Origin: Lucinisca nassula
Lineage: Eukaryota > Mollusca > Bivalvia > Lucinida > Lucinidae
Length of the DNA stretch: 64,000 nucleotides
Assembly: GCA_963580285.1 (NCBI GenBank)
Contig: CAUZLF010000263.1
Span: 1-64,000 of the forward strand
Direction: 5' to 3'
The stretch's first letter is position 1; the number at the start of each line of letters is the position of its first letter. Made by a program: the position numbers and the translations under genes. Under the pieces are notes generated by a model. The model searched no databases and was not told the DNA's origin. It worked only from the letters and a program-made list of their open reading frames with translations. Shown piece by piece: positions 22,276 to 33,954 of this stretch.

Positions 22276-22319
22276 CGCAGAGGAAAGAGCTATGACTATA
22301 CCTTGTCGTTTCTTTGAAA

Positions 22320-23105
22320 CAGCTGATCAATAGTGAAAAAAGTGGGTCAAAAGCAGGGCCATTTTAGCCCCTAGACTATGATCTGTATGAAATTGACCCA
22401 AGGTTGTACGAGGAGTAAGCAGCCATCTTGCTCATCAGAACTGAACCATTTTAGCTATTTTTGTAGAGGGTCACCTATGCAACATTTGTATGAGGTTTGA
22501 ATGAAAGAAGGAGTTGTCTTTTACACAACAATCCTATGAAGTTTGAATGAAACTGACCTAAGGGTATGGGAGTAGTCGTTTAAAAATTTTCCTATTTTTA
22601 GCTCTGACAGTCATCTTGTTCATCCTTGGATATTTTGGTAGAGAGTCATCTAAGCAATATTCCTGTGAAGTTTGAATAAAATTGACCCAAGGGTATAGGA
22701 GGAGTGTTGTTTAATTTTTTCTATTTTAGCTCTGGTGGCCATCTTGGGTTATCCAAGCGCAACTATTTTAGATATTTTGGTAGAGAGTCACCTAAGCAAC
22801 ATTTCTATCAAGTTTGAATAAAATTGGCCCAAGGGTTAAGGAAGAGTTAGCATTTAAGCCAATTATTGACGTTTTTTTTCTATTTTTAGCTCTGGCAGCC
22901 ATCCTGTTCAACAAAGCAAAATGATTTTAGCTATTTTGGTAGTGGGTCACCTAAGCAACATTCCTATGAAGTTTGAATGAAATTGACCCAAAAGTTTTGG
23001 AGGAGTAGTCGTTTATAGATTTTTCTATTTTTAGCTCTGGTGGCCATCTTGTTCATCCAAGCCGGACGATTTTATGTATTTAGTAGTGTCACCTAAGCAA
23101 TACAG
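22320..23105 (+). repeat. Tandem array, about 135-bp units
   Basis: About five units contain AGCTATTTTGGTAGAGGGTC, ACCTAAGCAACATTCCTATG, AAGTTTGAATGAAATTGACC and TTTTTAGCTCTGGTGGCCATC. Ends of a carrier element are not identified. The fifth unit breaks at the start of the next repeat (23,109). Confidence 0.7.
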
Positions 23106-23270
23106 TAAAACCTGTCTTAGCGGCCACCTCTATTAAGCAAGCAACTTGTCTTAAGCAAGCAAGTGTGTGGTTCCCAAAACAGCCAAATGCATTTAAATTC
23201 ACCTGTATTAAGCAAGCACCTGACATAAGCAAGCACATTTTGGCTATCCCTTAGGTGCTTGCTTAAACAA
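23106..23270 (+). repeat. Transposon end fragment with AAGCAAGC repeats
   Basis: CAGTAAAACCTGTCTTAGCGG resembles the terminal inverted repeats of pogo/Tigger-like mariner elements. It is followed by short repeats of TATTAAGCAAGCACCTG. A TIR partner was not found, so this is probably one end of a decayed element. Confidence 0.4.
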
Positions 23271-24480
23271 GAGGACCAAGCTGGTCCTGTATCGCTCACC
23301 TGAGCTAACAGATTCGAAGTTTCAGAAAGTGCCAGCCTTCACTGAAGGATTTATGGGCAGACATGGTGATGACAGGGTAAGCATTTTCTGCAAATCAAGT
23401 AGAATGTAACTCTATGATAAATAGGCTGACCTCACCGGTTTTCAAACTCATTCAAGCTTTTATTCCTGACTTGCTAAGAAGATTAGATATAAACTGAAGG
23501 GGCTATGGTGATGACAAGTTCAAATATAAGCAATTAACTGCTGCAATCAAAGTCCTCTGAGCTTTTCTGTTTGACTTACTTGTTTGTAAGTTTCATGAAG
23601 ACCCGATCAAAACTGAAGGGGCAGCAGTGATGACAAGGTCGAAAATAGGCATTTTCAGCAATCAAAGGCATGTAACTCTATGATAAATGTACCGACTTGG
23701 CCGGTATTCGAACTCATCCGAGGTTTTATCCCCAGCCACTTTACATATAAGTTTCAGAAAAATCCAATCAAAACTGAAGGGGCTAGGGTGATGACAAGGT
23801 CAAAATTTGTTATTTTCAGCAATCAAAGGGATGTTACTCTATGATAAATGGGCTGACTTGCCCGGTTTTCGAACTCATCTGAGAATTTATCCCAGCCACC
23901 TTACATATAAGTTTCAGAAAGATCCAATCAAAACTGAAGGGGCTATGGTGATGACAAGGTCAAAAATCGGCATTTTCAGCAATCAAAGGGACGTAAATCT
24001 ATGATAAATGGGCCAACTTGGCCGGTATTTGAACTCATCCGAGGTTTTATCCCCAGCCACCTAACATATAAGTGTCAGAAAGATCCGATCAAAACTGAAG
24101 GGGCTACGGTGATGACAATGTCAAAAATCGGCATTTTCAGCAATCAAAGGAACGTTACTCTAAGATAAATAGGCTGACTTGGCTGGTTTTTGAACTCAAC
24201 CAAGATTTTATCCCCAGCCACCTTACATATAAGTTTCAGAAAGATCCGATCAAAACTGAAGGCGCTACGGTGATGACAAGCATTTTCCCATAGTAAGTCT
24301 ATGGGACCTTGTGGTTGCCATAACAACCAAAGTTTTAGAGCAATTTCGACACAAAGTTAATGTCATCAATGCCCCACCAGAAGCATTCTACAGATGAGAA
24401 ATGATTGAGATCAGCCTGAACAGGAATTATATGACCTTAAAAGGAAGTTGTCCCGGATCATCTAATTTTTTTTGTTTGCA
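23271..24480 (+). mobile_element. Hairpin-tailed element with ~165-bp tandem core, 3' truncated
   Basis: Head ACAAGAGGACCAAGCTGGTCC and TCGCTCACCTGAGC, then about six units with ATAAATGGGCTGACTTGGCC, GAACTCATCCGAGGTTTTAT, AAGATCCGATCAAAACTGAA and GGTGATGACAAGGTC. After the array come CATTTTCCCATAGTAAGTC and the start of the 3' region, also present complete at 34,745-35,007; here the tail is lost. Open frames of about 60 codons within the array follow the unit length and are not genes. Confidence 0.65.
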
Positions 24481-24657
24481 GTCACATGACCTAAGCATTG
24501 ACATTGCTACCTTACCAAAACATTTTATTGCTGTTCTTAAAGAAATACTTTTTATTTAACTTTTTCTTTTAGCAACTACCATTTATATATATACATGTAT
24601 TCATTATTGCTTTGCTCAGTATCCTTCCCACAACACCATTATCAAAAGGACTTTTGA

Positions 24658-24868
24658 AATTACAGTAGACTAGATACAGTGCGAATTTGCTGATAATTGA
24701 GGGATAATTTTCCTTATTGTTCAACAAAAACATGTTGTGGGTATTCATTTGAACCGCCTCAGTGAGGCGGTTCAAATGAGTACCCAGAACATATGTTTTT
24801 CTTGAGAGATAAAGAAACTTATCCCTGAATTATCACCAAATACCCGCCTTATCTAGTCTACTGAATTA
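24658..24868. mobile_element. Foldback MITE with AATTA target duplication
   Basis: The element proper is 24,663-24,863 (201 bp). It starts CAGTAGACTAGATA and ends with the mirror TATCTAGTCTACTG-type. The centre TTTGAACCGCCTCA/TGAGGCGGTTCAAA is a perfect palindrome and most of the length pairs imperfectly. AATTA at 24,658-24,662 is repeated at 24,864-24,868. No frame is present. The superfamily is not assigned. Confidence 0.75.
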
Positions 24869-24949
24869 ACTAGGAAAGGTGTCTATAGGACACCGATACC
24901 GCCTGCCAAATGCCATCTCTCATATGGGTTGTCCAATGGCAGGTTATTT

Positions 24950-25300
24950 AAAATCACGAGTTGCCTTCCTTGTTCATGACACATCGTCCAAGTATGATGC
25001 ATGCCCCTGTGAAGTTTCATGATTATATTCAATGTTAAGAATTATGAACCGGACATGAAAACACTAGTGCGCACTATGGAACTAAGTCAAGAGCAGATAA
25101 TTCAAAAACAAACAAGCAAAAGTTGTCTTCCTTGTTTATGACACATTGTGTAAATGTCATGTATGCACCTGTTGAGTTTCATAAATAAATTCCATACGGT
25201 TTAGGAGTTATGGCCGGACACAAATTGGTCCGTACATATGCACAGGGCTAACTCGTAATGTCCTTCCACTATTCTTTGAACAGGTGGCGGCATAAGAAGC
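24950..25300 (+). repeat. Two-unit tail of a hairpin-type element
   Basis: Two units of about 160 bp contain GTTGCCTTCCTTGTTCATGA, CACATCGT and AAGTTTCATGATTA. They end at CACTATTCTTTGAACAGGTG, GCGGCATAAG, a worn version of the hairpin tail also seen at 45,490-45,526. Confidence 0.5.
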
Positions 25301-26332
25301 TGAATTTTTTCTTACATGCAAAAAGAATTTCACTTGTGTTTCAGCTTTATGAAAAAACATTATCCACCTTCACAATTGTGAGCAAGGTGAAAGCAAACAA
25401 ATTGTTCTAAGGATAGCTAAGGCCAGAATATTTTTTATACTTTCTGGTTCTTGGTTAAATTGTACAGGAATAGTTTAAAAAACTTGACTGAAACTGCTTC
25501 TTTATTTAAATTTTATAGAAAAATACAGGGTCGGAGGAAATACAACCGCGCACCCAGCAAGTTAGCAATACGTCATGTCCCGTCGGTTCATAAAAGAGCA
25601 GATACGTCAGAAAAACGCTGACACGCTACACCAGAATAGGTGTACAAGTGACAAGAATGTCATAGTGACCGTAATCAATACTTAACATCACCATCCAATA
25701 CCGGTTAACCTACAGGAGAGGGCGGAGCTAAGCGATTGTCAAAAATCTACTGCATGACGCCACGGGTCATGTAAAAAATCAATCACCAATTAGCGTATAT
25801 GATTTCAGTAGAGAATGTTCGATTGAGAGGCTTGGCAAGCAATGGAGACTCAGATCAGGCGCCACAGAACGCGGCGTCTGATCGGGGTCTACACTGTTTA
25901 CATAGAAAGTGGAATTTAGGGCTTGAACGAAAGTTTGGATCTCAGTCCGGGACTATTTTCACAGCCTACACTCGGTGGCAGTCGGGGACGCTTCCCCTTT
26001 CCGCTGGTCGCCTTTGTCGTCCGCTTGCGACTGCCGACGACTGTCCGGTCTGATTACATACATGTGCATTCCTTTATCTATAATGGTTGAGTTTAGTCCT
26101 ATGCATCTCGCCTTGATTTAGTGTTGCTACGTCCTAGCGCTTATCATACAACAGCTTGTTGAGAACTGATATATGATTACTATTGCCTTATATTTTAAAC
26201 CTCCATGAAAGAATTAACCCTTTGTTCCATATTTTGCTTTCACAAAACAGCTTCTTTATACACAATGTATTTTTGACTCGAATCCTTGTAATTTATCCTC
26301 CTTGTGCAATTCCAATGCATATAGAAGTGGTC
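25301..26332. other. Mostly unassigned interval
   Basis: A worn interspersed repeat lies at about 25,840-26,060 (CAGATCAGGCG, GGGGTCTACACTGTTTAC and a GC-rich CGCTGGTCGCC stretch). No exon with convincing splice sites or family resemblance was found. Confidence 0.4.
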
Positions 26333-26621
26333 GGCCCCCGCCTATCGGGGCTTGAAGAAATAGATGGGCCGCATGAGGCTACCACGCATACTACATGAGT
26401 ACTGGTAAAGCGCTTAGAGGATCTAAGCCTGTCCATACAAAGCGATGCGAGGCAGCCCGCCCATAATTATAAACCCTATTGGTTTCATTGGGTGACAGGG
26501 CTTGAGATGTCATTTCATCTCAATGACGGGTAAAAGTCCCACACAATTGGAAGCAACGTCTCCAAAATGACCTATACAGTGTTGAAGGGGACGTTAAACC
26601 TCAAATCAAACAAACAAACAG
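26333..26621 (+). mobile_element. Family-A SINE-like repeat, full length
   Basis: Starts GCCCCCGCCTATCGGGGC and ends GGGGACGTTAAACCTCAAAT, CAAACAAACAAAC. Internal marks include GGGTAAAAGTCCCACA and GGAAGCAACGTCTCCAAAAT. Confidence 0.7.
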
Positions 26622-27064
26622 AAATGGGCAAAACAGGAGGCTCAGTTAGAAAGTGGCTTTAGTGTATATTTAACCCATAACAACCCCTACTTTTGCAAAC
26701 AGAGATGAGGTCCTACACTGTTTGCCATGCAGCTTGTGAATAATGTTAAGAAATTTTAATGTTTGACAGTCGGCAATGGCTGTGGCTAAATGTATATATT
26801 CAGCAGGATAAGGGTTAAGACTTATTGGTTTTTCTGGGTTTCTTCTCTTTTTTTCCCGCCCATTTTTGTCCAGTTGTGAGGAAGGTTTCAAAATTTAAAA
26901 GGGTGGGCCCATAAAATCACGAAAAAAAACAAAAACACGCAAAAATCCGCCCAAATATTTTACTAACCGTCGAGTCGAGCAATTAAGTGACAAAAATATT
27001 TTTTCAGACTTTCAGTGGAATGCATACACCTTCAGGGGAGGCAACTCTTTCAAGCGTATTTTAG

Positions 27065-27150
27065 TCTCCCATGTCAATAAGGGTAAACTCTTAAAGGGAA
27101 GAATTTGCTCCTAAGGAGCAAATTCTTTCCTTTAAGAGTAGACCCCTTTT
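27065..27150. repeat. Inverted repeat (short foldback)
   Basis: ACTCTTAAAGGGAAGAATTTG and its near-complement CAAATTCTTTCCTTTAAGAG flank CTCCTAAGGAG. Half of the same arm (TTAAAGGAAAGAATTTGCTCC) recurs at 28,996-29,017, so it is an interspersed sequence. Confidence 0.55.
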
Positions 27151-27304
27151 TTCGTGGGACAAAGCTTATAGAAAAGCAAACAGGAAGTTCCGAAAGTTGT
27201 CCCCTTTTGAAAAATGTGGAAAATCTGCCAAGTCATTCCCATCAGATTTCATGTGACCAATAACAGACTTTAATTGACCAATATTTCTGCTTTTTCTGTT
27301 AGAT

Positions 27305-27440
27305 TGTTTGTTTACTTGATTTGAGGTTTAACATCCCCATTAACATTATTTAGGTCATTTGGAGACATTACTGCCAGTTTTGTGTGAAATTTTAACCGAC
27401 ATTTAGATAAAATGACATTTCAATCCCTGCCGCTCAGTTT
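27305..27440 (-). repeat. Family-A SINE-like repeat, partial
   Basis: Holds TTTGAGGTTTAACATCCCC to CAATCCCTGCCGC, the last part of the family read on the minus strand. Confidence 0.6.
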
Positions 27441-28370
27441 ATGGCTAAAGTTTACAGACATCTGAAGCGTTGCATGCTGTGCCAGTATTATAGGCTGTTG
27501 TGTCAGGCAGCACCATGAACATGTGTCTCGTAAGGATCCGAAAGACTTTGGGGCTTGAACCATGTGTAATTCGGGTCATTTCTCCGGTCAGTCGCAATGG
27601 CGAACTTCCACATAAAAATTGTTTGTTTATTTTCGAATCAATTTTTAAAATACAAACTAATGCATCTGATAAAATAAACTTCAGTTATGATTAGTTTGGT
27701 TATTCTATTTTTAAAGTTTAATAGCCCAAAATTGATTTTATTTGCAAGTTTAACGCATTTTGTTATTTGTTGATGGTATGGATAATGGTGTTAAATAGGG
27801 AATCGCAATATCGGCGATTCTGTTTTTTTTTTGTTTTTTTTTTTTTTTCATAAAATAGGTAATGATCGCTTTCTTAAATATGCCCCGGCATTTTCTCAAC
27901 AATCAAATTACCGATAATCCAAGTGTGTGTACAAAAATCCGGGAAGCAAAACATTCAATAAGTGTTAATCAGCCACATGCTTGATTTGTCAGAGCACACC
28001 CGAGTGTCGCAAGATGGACCTGTCATTTTTTTTTTGCAGTTGCGATTGGCAATACACACCAGCCTACAGACCTGAGACTGTTAAATCCTTTGATCAACTA
28101 TTTACAAAGACGAACGCGACAGGAGAAAAAATACTGGCCACGACTGGAAACTTTACGCAAAATCTGGCGTAAAAAAATACGCCGGATCCGGCATTTCCCA
28201 TCATTGATGCTCAATAAAGTTCTGTTCCCAACACTCTGATTATAAGTAAGCCTGCACAACTTCATAGTCTCGTAGTTGATACGAACCATAAAAACACACC
28301 TTTTTAATTTTGACCCCTACCACTCAACGTTGGAACTTCCTACTGTTTCTGTGAATAGCCCCGTCCATCA
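27441..28370. other. Unassigned AT-rich interval
   Basis: T-rich runs occur at 27,820-27,850 and 28,026-28,038. Open frames of about 60 codons (27,500-27,694; 27,981-28,172) show no family features. Nothing else is recognised. Confidence 0.4.
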
Positions 28371-28375
28371 TGGCT

Positions 28376-28664
28376 TGCAGAAATAGACTGGGCTGCATGA
28401 TGGTTCCACGCAGAGCTGACAGAACACGAGTACTGGTAAACAGCTTAGGGGTTCTGAGCCTGCCTAGGAAATGTGTTGCGAGTCAGACCGTCCATGTATA
28501 TAAACCCTATAGGTTACATTGGGCGACAGGGCTTGAGATGTCATTTCATCTCAATGTCTGGTAAAAGTCCCACGAAATTGGAAGTGACGTCTCCAAAATT
28601 ACCTATACAGTGTTGCAGTCCCCGCCCATCGGGGTTTGAAGAAATGCATGGGCTGCATGATGCT
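28376..28664 (+). mobile_element. Family-A SINE-like repeat plus a second 5' fragment
   Basis: The first part begins inside the family and runs to AATTACCTATACAGTGTTG at 28,614. Instead of the normal 3' end, a new 5' start (GTCCCCGCCCATCGGGG) follows at 28,616 and breaks off at 28,664. Two copies have therefore been joined. Confidence 0.55.
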
Positions 28665-28875
28665 TTGATAGTCAACAATGGGTGTGGCTAAATTAATTTA
28701 TTCAGCAGGATAAGGGTTAAGTCTCCAAAACGAGACATTAGTTTTTCTGGGTTTCTTCTCTTTTTTCCGTCCAATTTTTGTCCCGATAAGTTCTCAGTAA
28801 CCACTAGACAGATATGAAAATGAAGTTGTGCAGGAAGATTTCAAAATTTAAAAGTGTGGACCCAACAGGTCTACT

Positions 28876-28893
28876 GGGGGGGGGGGGGGGGGG
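28876..28893 (+). repeat. Poly-G tract
   Basis: About 18 consecutive G, interrupting a frame of about 80 codons that has no family resemblance. Its length in the assembly may be unreliable. Confidence 0.8.
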
Positions 28894-29094
28894 AGCACGC
28901 AAAAATCAGTAACCGTCGAGTCGAGCAATTAAGTGACAAATATTTTTTTATTTATTTATTTTCTGATTTTTTTTTTATTTATTTATTTTATTTTCTTAAA
29001 GGAAAGAATTTGCTCCTCTCCAATTCATTCTTTCTACTATTTCTATCTATTATCGGTCTAATCAACATTGGAGCGTTTTCAATTCTAGTGTGAT

Positions 29095-29357
29095 CGGTCA
29101 TTGCCGATCCAGGTTTGCAGGATGAAAACATACACAGCAATCATGTAATAACGAAGAGATCTTTAACCTGCACAGAATGGGCCTCCCTGCACATGCAGGG
29201 GATCCCCAGTTAACGTCCCGACGCAGAGGACGATGCACTTTGTGGCATTCACCCAGAGCATGTTCGGACACCGCAGTTTTATTACCGCTGCCGGGAATCA
29301 AACCGGGGGCCTCTAGCATCACAGGCAGGTGCACTATACCATTGAGCTACCACGCTT
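29095..29357 (-). mobile_element. tRNA-derived SINE (family B), minus copy
   Basis: On the minus strand the head is CGTGGTAGCTCAATGGTATAG, with box B GGTTTGATTCCCGG and a long body containing GTGTCCGAACATGC, CGGGACGTTAACTGGGG, CTGTGCAGGTTAAAGATCTC and ATCCTGCAAACCTGG. The copy at 41,873-42,190 has the same parts in order. The box A and B promoter supports a polymerase III SINE. It is not a functional tRNA because the acceptor arm is lacking. Confidence 0.75.
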
Positions 29358-29440
29358 GATTCAATGTCGAGTGCCGGCTCGGCCACTTTAATACATGTAT
29401 ATACATGGGTTCATCCATTGTTCTTTCTTGTTTCTGCTAC

Positions 29441-29775
29441 AGCCTCGAGGTTTTAACGAGTATCCACAGTCTGTTTTGAGGAGACTATATATTCGCTTGT
29501 GGGTACTGCTGGTTAGAACCGCCTCGAGGTTTTGTTTGATTTGAGGTTTAACGTCCCCGTCAACACTGTATAGGTCATTTTGGAGACGTTGCTTCCAATT
29601 TTGCGGGACTTTTACCCAACATTGAGATGAAATGACATCTCAAGCCCTGTTGCCACCTAGAGGTTTTAACGAGTATCCACAATCTCTGTTTTGAGCAGAC
29701 TATAGATTGTGGGTACTGCTGGTTAGAACCGCTTCGAGGTTTTAACGAGTATCCACAATCTTCTTTTGAGCAGTA
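29441..29775 (+). repeat. Foldback-type tandem units split by a family-A fragment
   Basis: Units of about 76 bp contain CCTCGAGGTTTTAACGAGTA, TCCACAATC, TTTTGAGCAGACTATA and GTGGGTACTGCTGGTTAGAACC. Three partial units are visible, and a family-A fragment (29,533-29,655, minus) sits between the first and second. Confidence 0.6.
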
Positions 29776-30238
29776 TTGAAATCGATTGTAACATTAACTG
29801 ACAGCGCTATTGTCCCGCCCACGCTTAAAACGTCCAAAGACGGTTGTCAATCATCTCAAATACCGGTTCAGAAGCACGTAATGGAAAGTTCAAAACAGTG
29901 CAACAAAGCTTTCGGCACGTATTTGATATTAGTCTCAAACAACATCAAAAGTACGTCTGGGTGAAGACCGATTGCTAACTTGCCGATTGCGTTGTTGTAA
30001 AACTGAATCTTCTTTAAGTGTTATTTCGGTTTTGGAAAAATATGGTAGGATCTACAACGAACCACAAAATAACAAAAGCGTTGGCCTAAACAAGGGAAAA
30101 TGTTTTCAGCATAAGCAGTAAACTGTCATGGCTAAAACCACAGAATATTCTTAAAACAAAAATGTTTATTTTAAAGGCGTGGTCATCCATGGCTATCCCA
30201 TGTAGAAAGTTCCCAGGCAGCCTTGACACAGTAGGGCC
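29776..30238. other. Unassigned interval
   Basis: No exon, RNA gene or shared repeat was recognised. Confidence 0.35.
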
Positions 30239-30244
30239 AACCTT

Positions 30245-30875
30245 AAAAAATTGTTGGTTTGCTGTTTACCGACCCAGAAAATTTTAGGTGGGTCGGTCAG
30301 TCGGCTATTTTTTTTTCCTCTTGTAAAAGTGGGTCGGTCGGCTTTTTTTTTCGCATTTTTGTTTTAACCTAAAAAGACAAAGCATATGATTTGCATAACT
30401 GTGATGCATGTTTCTGTTCTTGATATCCTTTAACTTGCTTAAAATATAAACTTGCTAACAACTGCATCATTCCTTTCCAGGTCATTAAACAAGTCCTCCC
30501 ATGTGTGAAAAGTTGGCAAACGCTTTAATACATTTTTGACAACTGTGATCCGCTTGTGTTGTGCTTTTTGAACTTCAACCAAAACGCAGACTGTAGCTTC
30601 GCATTTGGTGCCTTTGCGGCCATTTTTCTTGAGACGATCGGCTGTCATCGAAATGCTTATCGACAATTGAATGAAGTTTAAAGAGGTCAGCTGAGGGGGA
30701 TCAAGCACGCGTTACAATGATGTGACACGAACTCAAATATGGAGCAAGAAACGTTGGGACTAAAATCCGGACATTACCGGAACGAGTCAAAAAAAAAAAT
30801 TTTTTTTTTGAAGGCAAAAAAAAAGTTTGGCTCGCACGAAAATTTCGAGTCAGTCGGTAAACAGCAAAACAACAC
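30245..30875 (-). mobile_element. Inverted-repeat element carrying an 89-codon frame
   Basis: TTGGTTTGCTGTTTACCGAC at the left is mirrored by GTCGGTAAACAGCAAAACAA at the right (about 18 of 20). Between them the minus strand has an open frame at 30,708-30,439 with MTADRLKKNGRKGTKCE and LPTFHTWEDLFNDLERN. The residue mix is protein-like but no family is recognised. Right of the frame is a weak self-complementary A/T hairpin (30,790-30,812). Either a non-autonomous transposon or a retroposed gene fragment could explain it. Confidence 0.5.
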
Positions 30876-31513
30876 CTTTTAATTTTGGCCTAGTCTAATT
30901 TTTTCATGTACCATGTAACATACAACTGTCTGAAAAGGGCATATACAAAAAGTGCCAAAATGGACTTCAGAAGACGTTCATCTTCGACTAGCAAACGTTG
31001 CACAAGTAGAACCAGAAATGAGCATCTACCATCTTCCAATTCTGACGTTATAATTAACAGATGGTCAGTACTAGAGTTACCAATCTGAAAGTATCAGTTA
31101 CCTGCCACTTTGGCACAATTTTTAAATTTCATTTTGTTTTTGTAGTTCTTTCTTGGCACATTTTGTAAAAAGAATTAGCATTTTTTTGTATGTATATTTT
31201 TGGATACAGACCAGTCTAAAAATTAAACAATAATGTATAGGATAAAGAGATAAAAACAATGTTCAAGTCAAACATTTAACAGTTAACTGCTTCGCTAAGC
31301 CTTCACAGGGATACAGTCCTCAGCCTGAATACAAATTTGGCAGAATGCTTTGTGAGTTTTCTCTATTTCAAATTGAGGGAGAATCCAGAACGCTTCCAGC
31401 ATATTAGTAACCAAACAAGAGTTCTACCAAATAGCTGTCTTCTCAGCCATCCAGTATAGCTAGGTGTCTGATTGTTGGTCTGAACCATCATTTAGTCCTA
31501 GGCCATCCTTAAA
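30876..31513. other. Unassigned interval
   Basis: No shared repeat or exon was recognised. Confidence 0.35.
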
Positions 31514-33143
31514 ACAAGAGGCCCATGGGCCACTACGCTCACCAGAGGTCCAAAGGTCATTGGCTAATACTTAACAATAAAGCTGCAAAAAGTCCTGAAA
31601 ACTGCATGTAAATAGTTTTCACACAAAAGTCAATGTGACCAAATATGACCTTAGCATAAAATATGTCAAGGCCATCTGAGGGTCATTATTGGAACACAAT
31701 ATAATGGACCCAAGTTCCAAATGCTACATATCAAGTTTCATGATCATTGGCCCATTGGATACAAATGGCTCAGTGGTTTCTGTGGAAAAATAAGTTTTAA
31801 TTTCTATATCTGAATGACCTTGGGCAAAGGTCAAGGAATGATCTTAACGTAATCAGTCTGGTCCAAGATGGTAAACCGTCTTACATTTCAAGACAAAGAA
31901 TCCGTCTTGTTGACATCTTACCGCAAAATAGCCATTTCAGAAGTTGCTCGATGAAACGTAGACCTTTAAACCGCCTATATTTATTTCGATTTTCCGGTTG
32001 ATTCTATTTTTACTTGTATGGTAAATTTCAAGGTCTCACGGGAGAGCAGGAGAAGAAAAACATAGCCTCTGAGGTAGCAGACGCTCCAGACATGGCTTGA
32101 TTCTTTTGTATATTTCTCCTCTTTTCTCCTATTTCACAGGCTTTATGTTATAATTCCCAAAAACTAGATGCATTAAAAAACCCGCTTACACAGAAATCTT
32201 GCCATATAAAAAATATTAAAGTAGCGAACGCGAAGGCCATTTTTTAAATGAATTTCATCGTATATTTGTAACAAGATGTCTTTTCTGTCTTGTTAAAAGA
32301 TACTTCTTGACGGATTTTCTGTATTGTTTATTATATGCAACAAGACGTGAAATCCGTCTTGAGAAATAGTTTTTACAAGATGGGTTTTTCATCTTTTAAG
32401 TATAATATTGTTGAGAGAGAAAGAGATCATTGTGTGGTTAAAGGACATCTCGGCCCCTAACCAATTTGGCCCCTACAAACTCGTCCCCTTATCACATCAG
32501 CCACAACAAGTATATACATAACATACATGATTAATAATTCCAGTCATTAGATGCATATTCCATCTCCTGGTTTTGAAGGATTAGGATAAACGGAATTTCC
32601 ATCTAGTTGAATAAGACAGATTTTTGGTCTTGAATACTGTAGATAGTTTTCTGTCTTGGACTAGACTGGTATTTTTATTCACTCATTTAGCTAGCTGCTT
32701 CTACCAATTTTCAGACCACAAGCCGCAATAGTTTCCAAAAATATGCAGTTTTGACTTTTTCCCCCATACAAATGTCAGTGTGACGAAATTTAACCTTAAG
32801 GTAAATTAGGTCAAGGCCCCCAGAGGGTCATCCCAAATGCTACGTACAAAGTTTCATTACAAATCTGCCTACTGGTTATGGAGAAGAAGATTTTTTTAAG
32901 GTTCTTTACCTTATAATATGGGCATTGCGACCATCTTGGTCATGTGGCAAAATTCATATTGATTATTTTTCATTTCCTTGTTCCTTATAGCTTTCATATG
33001 AAATTTGGTTACAAATGGCCCACATGTAATTTGGTTTCATTTGGCCCCATAGTTTCAGAGGAGAAGTTATTTGAAAATGTTGACGCCGGACCACTACCTA
33101 TCCTATAAGCTCCCCCAAAGCCTTCGGTTCTGGTGAGCTAAAA
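31514..33143 (+). mobile_element. Hairpin-tailed element interrupted by a TIR element
   Basis: Head ACAAGAGGCCCATGGGCCAC and GCTCACCAGAGG; tail CTCCCCCAAAGCCTTCGG, TTCTGGTGAGCTAAAAA at 33,110-33,143. The body repeats phrases from 19,505-20,366. It is broken at 31,854 and resumes at about 32,669 with the matching next phrase, so the TIR element there is a later insertion. Confidence 0.65.
31854..32668. mobile_element. Non-autonomous DNA transposon nested in the above
   Basis: Left end CAGTCTGGTCCAAGA; right end TCTTGGACTAGACTG, its reverse complement with one mismatch. Length 815 bp. Near both ends and in the centre are repeated AAGACGGATT/CTGTCTTG motifs, a clustered subterminal pattern that could bind a transposase. 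Flanks are GTAAT and GTATT, a possible 5-bp target duplication with one change. No transposase frame. Confidence 0.65.
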
Positions 33144-33149
33144 ATGTTT

Positions 33150-33467
33150 GTTTGCCGTGCTCCTACCCCCATCATTTGTGAGGTGGGTAGGAAGGTAGGT
33201 CTTTTTTTTTTTTAGATCTGATAAGATAATAGACCCTTAAAGCACCAAAAAAAACAACAGGAAACAACATTTCCAAATATTTTTTTCTGATTTTTCAGAG
33301 AAAATCAGGCCTGGCATTTCAAATATGCTAGGCAAACCATTCAAATGAAATGTCAAATCTGATTTTGCAATTGAATCAGGATTTGAAAAAATAATCTTTT
33401 CCCCAGAATGGCAATTAATTTTGTGGGGTAAGGGCAATTTTAGTGGGTAGGTAGGAGCACGGCAAAC
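33150..33467. mobile_element. TIR element, 18-bp perfect inverted repeats
   Basis: GTTTGCCGTGCTCCTACC at 33,150-33,167 is exactly mirrored by 33,450-33,467. Next to each TIR is a further GTGGGTAGG motif. Length 318 bp. It starts six bases after the tail of the preceding element. No target duplication is evident. Confidence 0.65.
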
Positions 33468-33710
33468 CAAGAATTTTTTATGGATGGCCTTAGATACTTC
33501 ATTGGTGCTGGTAGTGACTGCTCTGGCAGGACTACACATATGCTGTAAGAACCAACATTCCAATTTAGAGTTCTCATCTACTCCAAATATGGAGTAATTT
33601 ACTCCAAATTTTTCATAAATTTCTGACTCCCAACTTTTTGGAGTCTCAATAAAAAGTATGGTAAAACTCCAACTTTTTCTGGAGGACAGCATTTTAACTC
33701 CAATTTTCAA
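33237..33710 (-). other. Open frame of 157 codons, unrecognised
   Basis: The frame starts outside the TIR element (33,710) and runs into it, ending at 33,237. It includes ETPKSWESEIYEKFGVNYS and ENSKLECWFLQHM. No domain is recognised and codon use looks no different from the AT-rich surroundings. The half inside the repeat is probably fortuitous. Reported because it is one of the longest frames not explained by a known family. Confidence 0.2.
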
Positions 33711-33954
33711 AATCTAAGTGAGAATCCTGCTCATGTGCTGGTTAAATTAATATAGGAAACCATGAAAATGTCTCCCTGTCTGAGGATCTACTGTAGACCT
33801 GTGAAAACTTTTACTTAAATAGGAATTTAACAATCTTTTACCATTAGCTCTACTCTTGTAATAATCCAGATTCTTTACTCCAAATGGAACTAACTGTGCT
33901 TGTGACACATTGAAACTGAAAAATGTTTGTATGGTCAAAGACCCTTTAATAGAC

